From the NCBI GenBank assembly GCA_000471925.1, contig CP006667.1:1488001-1552000 (forward strand): 64,000 nucleotides of DNA. The letters run 5' to 3'. Shown here piece by piece: positions 36,200 to 43,997 of this stretch. The notes below the pieces were generated by a model, which was given only the letters and a program-made list of their open reading frames with translations, did not search any database and was not told the origin of the DNA. The DNA comes from Ralstonia pickettii DTP0602 (GTDB lineage: Bacteria > Pseudomonadota > Gammaproteobacteria > Burkholderiales > Burkholderiaceae). Each line of letters opens with the position of its first letter. Positions within the stretch are counted from its first letter, which is position 1. Made by a program: the position numbers and the translations under genes.

Positions 36200-37423
36200 G
36201 TGTCCGATTCGCCATCCGACAAGCCCGCGTCCCGCCCCCATTACCTGCAGACCGTCGCAGTCCAGCCCGAGCTGGAGATCGCGCCCGGCTTTGCCTCATT
36301 TTCTCCCGCCACGCACCGCGGCTCGACCGTAGTGTTCCGCAACCTGGCTGAACTGCGCGCGCAGGGCGATGGCGCCACCACGTACTGGCGCTACGGCCTG
36401 CACGCTACCCCGACCAGCGAGGCGCTGTGCCAACACCTGGCGCTGATCGAAGGCGCGCGCCACACGCTGCTGCAGCCGTCCGGGCTGGCGGCGATCTCGC
36501 TGGTGTACTTCGCGCTGCTCAAGAGCGGCGACGACGTGCTGGTGCCGCACAACGTCTATGGCCCGAATCGGGACCACGGCGAATGGCTGGCGCGCGACTT
36601 CGGCATAAGCGTGCGCTACTACGACCCGATGGACGGCGCCGGCTTCGCCGCGTTGATCCGCCCCAACACGCGCCTGATCTGGCTGGAGTCGCCGGGTTCG
36701 GTGACGATGGAAGTGCCCGATATCGTTGCCATGGTGGCCGCGGCCAAGGCGCGCGGCGTGCTGACCGCGATCGACAATACCTGGTCGGGCGGCGTCTATT
36801 TCCGTCCGTTCGACAAGGGCATCGATATCTCGGTGCAGGCGCTGACCAAATACCAGTCCGGCGGCAGCGACGTGCTGATGGGCTCGGTGCTGACGCGCGA
36901 CGATGCACTGCACGACCGCCTCAGGCGCACCCGCATGCTGATGGGGTGGGGCGTGTCCGCCGACGACTGCCACCTGGTGCTGCGCGGGCTGCCGAGCATG
37001 CCGGTGCGTCTCGCCGCCCATGACCGCGCCGCGCGCGAGGTGGCCGAGTGGCTGTGCCAGCGGCCGGAGGTGGCGCGCGTGCTGCATCCCGCGCTGCCAG
37101 ACTGCCCCGGGCATGCCAACTGGCGGCGCGATTTCACGGGCGCGAGCGGGCTGTTCGCGATCATCCTGCGCGCGCGCTACTCGCGCAAGCAGGTGGATGC
37201 CTTTGTCGAGGCGCTGCAGCTGTTCGCGATCGGCTGGTCCTGGGGCGGCGCCCACAGCCTGGCGGTGCCGTACCACGTGCCGACCATGCGCCCGGCGGGC
37301 ACGTGGCCACCGGCCGGCTGGCAGGACACCGGCGAACTGGTGCGGCTTTATATCGGCCTGGAAGACACGCGCGACCTGATCGCCGACCTGCGCCAGGCGA
37401 TGGAGACGCAGCTTGCCAGCTAG
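36200..37423 (+). CDS. PLP-dependent trans-sulfuration enzyme (MetC-like cystathionine beta-lyase)
   Basis: A 407-residue Cys/Met-metabolism PLP enzyme. The PLP-binding Lys is in VQALTKYQSGGSDVLMG; the opening HRGSTVVFRNLAEL and the YGLHATPTSEALCQHLALIEG block are typical of MetC. GTG at 36200 is proposed, with AAGGA eight bases upstream; a TTG at 36098 is in frame. Cystathionine beta-lyase makes homocysteine in methionine synthesis, but the family also includes gamma-synthase and gamma-lyase. It ends four bases overlapping the convergent DUF2789 gene. Confidence 0.88.
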   Translation: MSDSPSDKPASRPHYLQTVAVQPELEIAPGFASFSPATHRGSTVVFRNLAELRAQGDGATTYWRYGLHATPTSEALCQHLALIEGARHTLLQPSGLAAISLVYFALLKSGDDVLVPHNVYGPNRDHGEWLARDFGISVRYYDPMDGAGFAALIRPNTRLIWLESPGSVTMEVPDIVAMVAAAKARGVLTAIDNTWSGGVYFRPFDKGIDISVQALTKYQSGGSDVLMGSVLTRDDALHDRLRRTRMLMGWGVSADDCHLVLRGLPSMPVRLAAHDRAAREVAEWLCQRPEVARVLHPALPDCPGHANWRRDFTGASGLFAIILRARYSRKQVDAFVEALQLFAIGWSWGGAHSLAVPYHVPTMRPAGTWPPAGWQDTGELVRLYIGLEDTRDLIADLRQAMETQLAS

Positions 37424-37659
37424 GTCGGTTGCCGCAGCGCCAGGTTGAGCTGGTCGACCACTTCGGCCCAGTCGGCGTCGTCGAGCAGCTCGTCGCTCAG
37501 GAGCGCGGACTGCGCGGGCGTCCAGAAGGGCGCTTCGGCCAGCTCGACATCATCGGGCAGCGGCGCGTGCGTGCCGATAAAGCTGCGGATGCTGGCCTCA
37601 TCGGACGGCAGGCCGAGTTGGGCGAATAGTTCGGAAAACTGGTGGAAGGTCGATTCCAT
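37420..37659 (-). CDS. DUF2789 small acidic protein
   Basis: A 79-residue acidic protein of the DUF2789 type: an N-terminal TFHQFSELFAQLGLPSDEASIRSFI, a central LPDDVELAEAPFWTPAQSALLSDELLDDADW, then a short helix. The ATG at 37659 begins it; the longer upstream frame is a GC artefact. Its stop overlaps the convergent MetC-like stop. Function unknown in the family. It lies downstream of the PepSY operon but beyond a terminator. Confidence 0.85.
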   Translation of the reverse strand: MESTFHQFSELFAQLGLPSDEASIRSFIGTHAPLPDDVELAEAPFWTPAQSALLSDELLDDADWAEVVDQLNLALRQPT

Positions 37660-37729
37660 GGCAGTCGGGCTCTCTGTGGTGGGGCTCAGGTAGTGTAGGG
37701 CAGCGACCGGCTTGCCGCCGACCCAAAGA

Positions 37730-37757
37730 CAAAACGGACGCCGCGGCGTCCGTTTTG
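37730..37757 (-). terminator. palindromic terminator after the PepSY operon
   Basis: A perfect 28-base palindrome: CAAAACGGACGCC followed by its complement. The TTTTG run is inside the stem on either strand, so it can act both ways. It lies 20 bases after the PepSY gene stop. Confidence 0.85.
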
Positions 37758-37777
37758 CATTGCGGTGCTGGTGCGGC

Positions 37778-39421
37778 TCAGGGCGTGTCAGCCCTCGGCA
37801 TCGCCTTGGCGGCGGCCTGGGTGGCCCGGGTGGCCTGTGCCGCGCGCGGCAGCGCCCATACCGACTCCGCGGGGCCGCTGCGCGCCCGGCGTTGCGTGGC
37901 ACGCGCCAGCGCGACATAGCCCACCGCCAGCGCGATCGCGCCGATGTCGAAGCCGGCGATGATCCAGTGCCCGCTCAGGATCGCGTGCAGCAGGTGGTCG
38001 CCGGTCAGGATCGCATTCGACAGCGGCACGGTCAGTGAGGCCAGCGCGGCCACGCAAAGCAGTTCGACCGCGGCGCGCACCGGCGGGCGCAGCAGCGCCC
38101 ACGCACAGGCAAGGGCGAACACCGTGAAGTACGTGTAGCTGACCGCGCGCCCGGGCCACAGCAGCGCCGCCGGGAAGCACAGCGCCACGCCGATGCAGCA
38201 GCCGATGCAGACGCCCACCGTGGCCTGCGCCAGCAGGCGGTGCACGCGCGGCTGCTCGGCCTGGCGCAGCCTGCGGCGGGACTCGATCCACAACAGGTTG
38301 CCCGAATAGAACAGGAAGGCGCCCGCCAGCCCGGCCAGCAGGTAGACCAGGCGCACCGGCAGTTCGCCGAAGGTGCCGAAATGCAGTGCATAGAGTGCGC
38401 TGTGCAGCCCGTGGTTGCCGTCGCGTGCGCCCGCGGTCTGGTTGGCTGTCAGCTGGCCGGCGTTGGGCTCGCCGCTGGCGGCATGGATGCCGACCGAGCC
38501 CAGATTGCCCAGCGCCTGCGTGCTGGTGCCGCGCACTTCGACCACGGCGTTGGCGTCGCCGTAGCGCTGGAAACGGAACGACTCGGGGGTGAAGCGCTCG
38601 CCGCCGTGCTCGCGGGCGATCTTTACCAGCGCCTCGGTCGGCATAGTCGGCACTGCGCGGCCGGCCGCCGTGACTTCCGGCACCGCGGTGGTGTTGCGCG
38701 GCACCACCTCGAACAGGCGGCCGTCGAAGGTCAGCGTGTTGAACACCATCATCAGCACCAGCGACAGGCAGAACAGCGCGCCGGTGATGGCAAAGATGAG
38801 GTGAAAGGGCAGGCTGAACAAGCCCAGCACATTGTGCGTGTCCATCCAGAAGCGCTTCAGGTTGCGTCCCGGGCGCACCGCGAACAGGTCCTTCTTCAGG
38901 CGCGGCAGGTGCAGCAGCACGCCCGATACCAGCGCCAGTCCGTACAGCACCGAGATCGCGCCCATGAAGTAGATGCCGCCCACCGGGATGCCGAGCGAGT
39001 AGTGCAGGCTGTTCAGGAAGGCCGACAGCTCGCCGATCACCTGGTCACGCGAGGTATCGCGCTGCATCGCGGCGTCGCCGGCCAGGCGCGCGTCGGTGGT
39101 CATCTGCCACTCGCCGGCCTTGTCCTGCCAGTAGGCCGAGATATTGGGCTCGCCCTCGGACGGCATGATCACGTAGGCGCTGGCGGCGGCCTCCGGATGG
39201 ATCGTCACCAGCTTTTGCATAACGCGGTCGACCGCGGCCGGCTCGGCCTTGGCCTCGACCGGCACATTGCCCTTGAGCCGCGACGGCGACTGCCACACGT
39301 GCAGTTCGTGGTGGAAGACGGTGACAGCGCCGGCAAAGAAGGCGATAAACAGGGCCCAGCCGGCCATCAGGCCGACCCAGGTATGGAGTGTCTGGTACAG
39401 GCGCAGGGTTGCGGTTTTCAT
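37778..39421 (-). CDS. PepSY-domain membrane protein, iron-uptake type
   Basis: A 547-residue inner-membrane protein with PepSY-associated helices: first helix YQTLHTWVGLMAGWALFIAFFAGAVTVFHHELH with conserved His residues, a periplasmic PepSY part, further helices at about residues 145, 210, 350 and three near the C-terminus. Such proteins are thought to reduce siderophore-bound iron or its chelates at the membrane. Third gene of a Fur-box-preceded operon with the DUF3649 and DUF3325 genes, which start upstream. ATG 39421 is clear. Confidence 0.9.
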   Translation of the reverse strand: MKTATLRLYQTLHTWVGLMAGWALFIAFFAGAVTVFHHELHVWQSPSRLKGNVPVEAKAEPAAVDRVMQKLVTIHPEAAASAYVIMPSEGEPNISAYWQDKAGEWQMTTDARLAGDAAMQRDTSRDQVIGELSAFLNSLHYSLGIPVGGIYFMGAISVLYGLALVSGVLLHLPRLKKDLFAVRPGRNLKRFWMDTHNVLGLFSLPFHLIFAITGALFCLSLVLMMVFNTLTFDGRLFEVVPRNTTAVPEVTAAGRAVPTMPTEALVKIAREHGGERFTPESFRFQRYGDANAVVEVRGTSTQALGNLGSVGIHAASGEPNAGQLTANQTAGARDGNHGLHSALYALHFGTFGELPVRLVYLLAGLAGAFLFYSGNLLWIESRRRLRQAEQPRVHRLLAQATVGVCIGCCIGVALCFPAALLWPGRAVSYTYFTVFALACAWALLRPPVRAAVELLCVAALASLTVPLSNAILTGDHLLHAILSGHWIIAGFDIGAIALAVGYVALARATQRRARSGPAESVWALPRAAQATRATQAAAKAMPRADTP

Positions 39422-39431
39422 GACGGCGATC

Positions 39432-39752
39432 TCAGGTGGTGGGCAGGCCCTGCATGGCCTTCAGCGCCGCCGGTGCCATGCCGGCCAGCCGCAGCGCCCA
39501 CAGCGTGCCGAAGCAGAGCAGGTTGGCGCCGCCCAGCCACAGCCATGCGGAGGCGCTGGAGCGGAACAGCAGGCTGCAGCTGATGATGGCGACCCACACC
39601 GGCAGGCAGGCCGCCACGGCAGCCACCAAGCCGGTTTCCCAGCCTCCCGGCAGCCACAGGATTGCAAGCGTGCACAGCGCCACCGCCAGCGGCAGCCCCA
39701 GCAGCGTGCCGGCCAGCCATTTGGTGCCGATTGTGGTCGGGACCGCGCTCAT
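39432..39752 (-). CDS. DUF3649 membrane protein
   Basis: A 106-residue protein with three hydrophobic helices, of the DUF3649 kind found with TonB-dependent iron systems. The start ATG at 39752 overlaps the stop of the DUF3325 gene (ATGA); the longer upstream frame is not needed. Middle gene of the operon; its stop lies 10 bases before the PepSY start. Function not established; it is believed to be an accessory of iron uptake. Confidence 0.85.
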   Translation of the reverse strand: MSAVPTTIGTKWLAGTLLGLPLAVALCTLAILWLPGGWETGLVAAVAACLPVWVAIISCSLLFRSSASAWLWLGGANLLCFGTLWALRLAGMAPAALKAMQGLPTT

Positions 39753-40036
39753 GCCCGTTGCCTCCGCGCCGCCTGGCGCCTGCGGTCGACATAGATGCCG
39801 ACGAATGGCCATGCCGACAGGGCGCACGGCACTGTCGCCAGCGTGGCGGCAATGGCGACGGCCCAGCTGTCAGTGGTGCTCCACAGCCAGGTGCTCAGGA
39901 TCACCAGCAGCAGGCCGAGCCAGCCCAATACGCGCGGCTGAGCGACCGCGCCGGTCGGCAGCAGGACCTGGTTGGGCGAGGCCAGGTACAGGCACGCCGC
40001 CGCTGCCAGCCCGAGGAGGGCGGCCAGAACTTGCAT
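39749..40036 (-). CDS. DUF3325 membrane protein
   Basis: A 95-residue protein with three helices (MQVLAALLGLAAAACLYLA; LGWLGLLLVILSTWLW; AIAATLATVPCALSAWPFVG) and a basic tail DRRRQAARRQRA. First gene of the operon, directly behind the Fur box. DUF3325 proteins accompany siderophore receptors and PepSY reductases in Pseudomonas and Burkholderiales; function not proven. Confidence 0.85.
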   Translation of the reverse strand: MQVLAALLGLAAAACLYLASPNQVLLPTGAVAQPRVLGWLGLLLVILSTWLWSTTDSWAVAIAATLATVPCALSAWPFVGIYVDRRRQAARRQRA

Positions 40037-40063
40037 GGGGAAATGTCAGCGAATCAAAACATT

Positions 40064-40082
40064 AATGATAATGATTCGCATT
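40064..40082 (-). promoter_or_regulatory. Fur box before the DUF3325-DUF3649-PepSY operon
   Basis: AATGATAATGATTCGCATT matches the Fur consensus GATAATGATAATCATTATC at most positions (shared GATAATGAT core and an ATT end). It lies about 27 bases upstream of the first operon gene, where Fur would cover the promoter. Confidence 0.82.
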
Positions 40083-40231
40083 TTGGCGCGCAAGCGGATT
40101 GTGGCGGGGCCTGGCGGAAACAGGGGTATTCGTCACATCGGGAGGGCAGCCGAGGTTGCGAATGGCTGACCGTGCCGCTTGCGCTCGGCGGCGTGGCGGC
40201 TCGCCCCGCGGGGCGAACCTTGCCCGATGGA

Positions 40232-41086
40232 TCAGTGCGGGAACAGCGCCAGCAGGCCGTCAAGTCCAACGTGGTTGAAGGCGACGCTGGCCTGCGCGCG
40301 CACCACCGGCTTGGCACGGAAGGCCACCGACAGCCCGGCCACCGCCATCATCTTCAGGTCGTTGGAGCCGTCGCCCATGACGATGGCCTGGTCCGGCGTG
40401 GCGCCGATCTGCGCGCAGACTTCCTGCACGGTGCGGGCCTTGACGTCGGCATTGACGATCTCGCCGACCACGTTGCCGGTCAGCTTGCCGTCGACGATTT
40501 CCAGCGTATTGGCGCGGGTGAAGTCCAGCTTCAGCCGCGCCTTGAGCTGCTCGGTGAAATGCACGAAGCCGCCGGACACCAGCAGCGTGCGCAGGCCCAG
40601 CGCCTGCACGGTCTGCAGCATGCGCTCGGCGCCCGGGGACAGGCGCAGGCGTTCTTCATAAACGCGGTCCAGCACGCTGGCGTCCAGGCCCTTGAGCAGC
40701 GCCACGCGGCGGCGCAGGCTTTCGTTGAAGTCGGTGATCTCGCCGCGCATGGCGGCTTCGGTGATGGCCGAGACCTCGGCCTTGAGCCCGCAGAAGTCGG
40801 CGATCTCGTCGATGCACTCGATCGTGATCAGCGTCGAGTCCATGTCCATCGCCACCAGGCGGAAGTCCGACAGGCGGCGCCCGGCCGGCACCACTGCCCA
40901 GTCGATCGCGCGCGGGCCGCAGAAGTCATCCAGCGCATCGCGCAGCGCCGGCGTCAGCGGCGCGCAGTCCTCGGCGGCAGCCACGGTGTCGCTGCGCGGC
41001 ACCAGTTCGGAGGCGCGGGCCAGCGTGCGGACGGTGTCGAGGTCGGCGGCGGAAAGCGGGGCGGTGCTCTGGAGGATCAGGGGCAT
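40232..41086 (-). CDS. serB: phosphoserine phosphatase SerB
   Basis: A 284-residue HAD enzyme of serine synthesis. The catalytic motif DMDST has D81 and D83; further HAD blocks are VSGGFVHFTEQLK and the late GDGSNDLKMM. The first ~75 residues are the shortened ACT-like N-terminal part of bacterial SerB. ATG 41086; an upstream in-frame ATG at 41131 is less likely. A single gene, convergent with nothing. Confidence 0.95.
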   Translation of the reverse strand: MPLILQSTAPLSAADLDTVRTLARASELVPRSDTVAAAEDCAPLTPALRDALDDFCGPRAIDWAVVPAGRRLSDFRLVAMDMDSTLITIECIDEIADFCGLKAEVSAITEAAMRGEITDFNESLRRRVALLKGLDASVLDRVYEERLRLSPGAERMLQTVQALGLRTLLVSGGFVHFTEQLKARLKLDFTRANTLEIVDGKLTGNVVGEIVNADVKARTVQEVCAQIGATPDQAIVMGDGSNDLKMMAVAGLSVAFRAKPVVRAQASVAFNHVGLDGLLALFPH

Positions 41087-41193
41087 GACAGAAGAGGATC
41101 GGGCGCTCGCCGCATGGCGGCGTGGCGGCAACGCGGGGCTGCAAGCGGAAAAATCGCTATTGTAGCCCCGCCGGCCCGCACCGGGCGAACCGC

Positions 41194-42573
41194 TCAGCGC
41201 TGCGCCATCACCATATAGTCCACTGTCAGGCTGGACAGCGCGCGCACGCCGTTGATCAGCGCCGGCTCGTCCACATAGAACTCGGGCGAGTGGTTGGACG
41301 GCGCCTTGTTCACATCCTGCCCCTTGGGCGTCACGCCGAGGTTGAAGAACAGCCCCGGCACCTTCTCCTGGTAGAACGAGAAGTCCTCGGAGGCGGTGGC
41401 CTTGGGTGTGATCATCCAGTTGCCGTCGCCGGCAACGCGCATCAGCGTTGGCGCCATCTTGTCGGTCAGCGCAGGCTGGTTGATGGTCGCGTTGTACAGC
41501 TCGACCACGCGGAAGTTGGCCTCGGCGCCGGCGCTGCTGGCAATGGCCTCGGTGGTGCGCTTCATGCGGGCATGGATGTCCTTCTTCATGCCTTCGTCAT
41601 AGGTGCGCACCGTGCCCATCATCTCGACCTTTTCCGGCACGATGTTCATGCGGTTGCCGCCGTGGATGGTGCCCACGGTGATCACCGAAGGCTCCAGCAT
41701 GGCGTTGACCTGCCGGCTCTGGATGGTCTGCAGGCCCATCACGATCTGCGACGCGACCACGATCGGGTCGATCCCGCCCCACGGCCGCGCGCCGTGCGTC
41801 TGGCGGCCCTTGACGTCGATCCAGAACTGGTCCGCCGCGGCCATCGAGGCGCCGCTGCGCCAGCCCAACTTGCCGGATTCGATGCCGCTGGTGACGTGCA
41901 GCCCGAAGATGGCGTCGACCTTCGGGTTGTCCAGCACGCCCTCGGACACCATCTGCTTGGCGCCCCACGTGTTGGAGCCGTTGGGCTCGAAGTCCGCCGG
42001 GCTTTCCTCGGCGGGCTGGAAGATGAATTTCACCGTGCCCGGCAACTGGTCCCTCATGCCGGCCAGCACTTCTGCGGTCGCCATCAGGATTGCCACGTGC
42101 GTGTCATGGCCGCAGGCGTGCATCACGTCCACTTCCTTGCCCAGGTACTGGCCCTTGGCCTTGGACGCGAACGGTACGTCCACGCGTTCCTTGACCGGCA
42201 GCGCATCCATGTCGGCGCGCAGCGCCACCACCGGGCCCGGCTTGCCGCCCTTGAGCACGCCCACCACGCCGGTCTTGGCCACGCCCGTCTTCACTTCCAT
42301 GCCGAGCTTGCGCAGGTGGTCGGCCACGAGCTTCGCGGTGCGGGTCTCGTAGTTGCCCAGTTCCGGGTGCTGGTGGATATCGCGGCGCCAGGCGATCAGC
42401 TGGGCTTCGACGGCTTTGGCGCGGGATTCGATCTGGGCGTGCAGGGTTTCGGCGCCGGCGGGCGTGGCTTGCGCCTGGGCCTGCGCGGTGTTGCAGAGCA
42501 GGCCGGTGGCGAGGGCCAGGCCAGCGAGGGCAAAGCGGGCGGTGGAACGGGATGCGGTGTGACGGACAGCCAT
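41194..42573 (-). CDS. exported M20-family amidohydrolase
   Basis: A 459-residue M20D hydrolase with a signal peptide (RFALAGLALATGLLCNTAQAQA). Metal residues lie in VMHACGHDTHVAIL (Cys-His) and later His residues; the substrate loop HGARPWGG is typical for hippurate and N-acyl amino acid hydrolases (AmaA/HipO). Because of the signal peptide it likely works in the periplasm, which is less common in the family. An REP-like repeat and the argE-like gene follow upstream on the same strand. Confidence 0.9.
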   Translation of the reverse strand: MAVRHTASRSTARFALAGLALATGLLCNTAQAQAQATPAGAETLHAQIESRAKAVEAQLIAWRRDIHQHPELGNYETRTAKLVADHLRKLGMEVKTGVAKTGVVGVLKGGKPGPVVALRADMDALPVKERVDVPFASKAKGQYLGKEVDVMHACGHDTHVAILMATAEVLAGMRDQLPGTVKFIFQPAEESPADFEPNGSNTWGAKQMVSEGVLDNPKVDAIFGLHVTSGIESGKLGWRSGASMAAADQFWIDVKGRQTHGARPWGGIDPIVVASQIVMGLQTIQSRQVNAMLEPSVITVGTIHGGNRMNIVPEKVEMMGTVRTYDEGMKKDIHARMKRTTEAIASSAGAEANFRVVELYNATINQPALTDKMAPTLMRVAGDGNWMITPKATASEDFSFYQEKVPGLFFNLGVTPKGQDVNKAPSNHSPEFYVDEPALINGVRALSSLTVDYMVMAQR

Positions 42574-42661
42574 GCAGGATCTCCTTCGTTGTTGTTGGTT
42601 TGATGCTGGCAGTGCAACGGCACGCCAGACTGCAGCGTGCCGGCAAAAGCTGTCGGTTTTT

Positions 42662-42683
42662 CCCCTCGCCCGCGGGAGAGGGG
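42662..42683. repeat. REP-like hairpin repeat, copy 3
   Basis: CCCCTC (42662-42667) and GAGGGG (42678-42683) flank a CG-rich loop, preceded by TTTTT. It shares the TTTTTCCCCTC / GAGAGGGG pattern of the repeats at 1873 and 1998. It lies between the two M20 genes. Confidence 0.55.
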
Positions 42684-42704
42684 CGCAAGGCGGGGTCGAT
42701 GAAG

Positions 42705-43919
42705 TCAGTCAGTCACGCGCAGGCTGTCGACCACCTTGTGCAGGAAGGCCTCGCACGCGGCCAGCTGGTCGAGCGCGACGAACTCGTCAGGCTTGTGCGC
42801 CTGCTGGATATCGCCGGGGCCGCACACCACGGCCGGAATGCCGGCGCGCTGGAACAGCCCGGCTTCGGTGCCGTAGGCCACCTTGTTGGTGTCACGGTCC
42901 GCAGTCAGCGCCCGCACCAGTTGCGTGATCGCTGCCTGCTCGGCCACGTCCAGCGACGGCGCGGCGGCGATCTTGCTCAGCGTCAGGTCGGCATCGGCAT
43001 GCTCGGCCCGCATTTTCGGCAGCAGCACGTCATTGGCATACGCATGGACGCGCGCGTAGATCGCTTCCGGATCTACCCCAGGCAGGTTGCGGAACTCGAA
43101 CACGAACTCGCACAGCGCCGGGATGGTGTTCAGCGCGATGCCGCCCTGGATGGTGCCGGTCTGCGCGGTGGTATAGGGCACGTCGAAGGCCTGGTCGTAC
43201 GGACCGTTGGCCTTGAATTCATCCGCGATATCACGGATGAAGCAGATCAGGCGCGCGGCATATTCGATCGCATTGACGCCACGCGGCGTCAGCGACGAGT
43301 GCGCGGCCTGGCCCTTGACGCAGCAGCGATAGGCGTTGATGCCTTTGTGCGCGACGATCACGCGCATGCTGGTCGGTTCGCCGACGATGCAGCCACCGGG
43401 CGTCACGCCGCGGTTGCGCAGCTCGGCCAGCAAATAGGGCGCGCCCATGCACCCGATCTCTTCGTCGAAGGAAAGCGCGTAGTGCACCGGCTCGCGCAGC
43501 TTCGCGTCGAGGATGGCGGGCAGCAGCGACAGGCTGGTACCGATAAAACCTTTCATGTCGCAGGTGCCGCGGCCATACAGCTTGCCGTCGCGGATCACCG
43601 CCTTGAACGGGTCGGTGGTCCAGTCCTGCCCGTCCACCGGCACCACGTCGGTGTGGCCGGACAGCACGATGCCACCGTTGGTAGCGCCGTTGGCCGCAGG
43701 CACGGTGACGAACAGGTTGGCCTTGTCCTGCTGCGGGTTGTAGCTCAGATGTGGCTTCAGCCCCTTTGCCAGGAAATGATCGCGCACCGACTCGATCAGC
43801 CCCAGGTTGGAATGCCGGCTGGTGGTGTCGTACGCGACCAGCCGCTGGGTCCATTCGAGCGCGCTGCCGCGCTTGGCTTCGGAGGCGGTCTGGCGGGCGG
43901 GGGCGGCTTGAGCGTGCAT
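42705..43919 (-). CDS. argE: acetylornithine deacetylase (ArgE)
   Basis: A 404-residue M20A peptidase. The zinc site is LSGHTDVVPVDGQDW; the catalytic Glu is in SFDEEIGCMG, and GEPTSMRVIVAHKG matches ArgE. ArgE removes acetate from N-acetylornithine in arginine synthesis. Beta-proteobacteria often carry ArgJ too, so the in-vivo substrate could be another acyl-amino acid. ATG 43919. The exported M20 gene follows it on the same strand. Confidence 0.88.
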   Translation of the reverse strand: MHAQAAPARQTASEAKRGSALEWTQRLVAYDTTSRHSNLGLIESVRDHFLAKGLKPHLSYNPQQDKANLFVTVPAANGATNGGIVLSGHTDVVPVDGQDWTTDPFKAVIRDGKLYGRGTCDMKGFIGTSLSLLPAILDAKLREPVHYALSFDEEIGCMGAPYLLAELRNRGVTPGGCIVGEPTSMRVIVAHKGINAYRCCVKGQAAHSSLTPRGVNAIEYAARLICFIRDIADEFKANGPYDQAFDVPYTTAQTGTIQGGIALNTIPALCEFVFEFRNLPGVDPEAIYARVHAYANDVLLPKMRAEHADADLTLSKIAAAPSLDVAEQAAITQLVRALTADRDTNKVAYGTEAGLFQRAGIPAVVCGPGDIQQAHKPDEFVALDQLAACEAFLHKVVDSLRVTD

Positions 43920-43997
43920 GGGGGCGCTATCACTAACCTGTTAAGGATTTGATGCTACACCCGGGCGCTCGCAGAGTCCATGCGCCCGCCGCCATCC

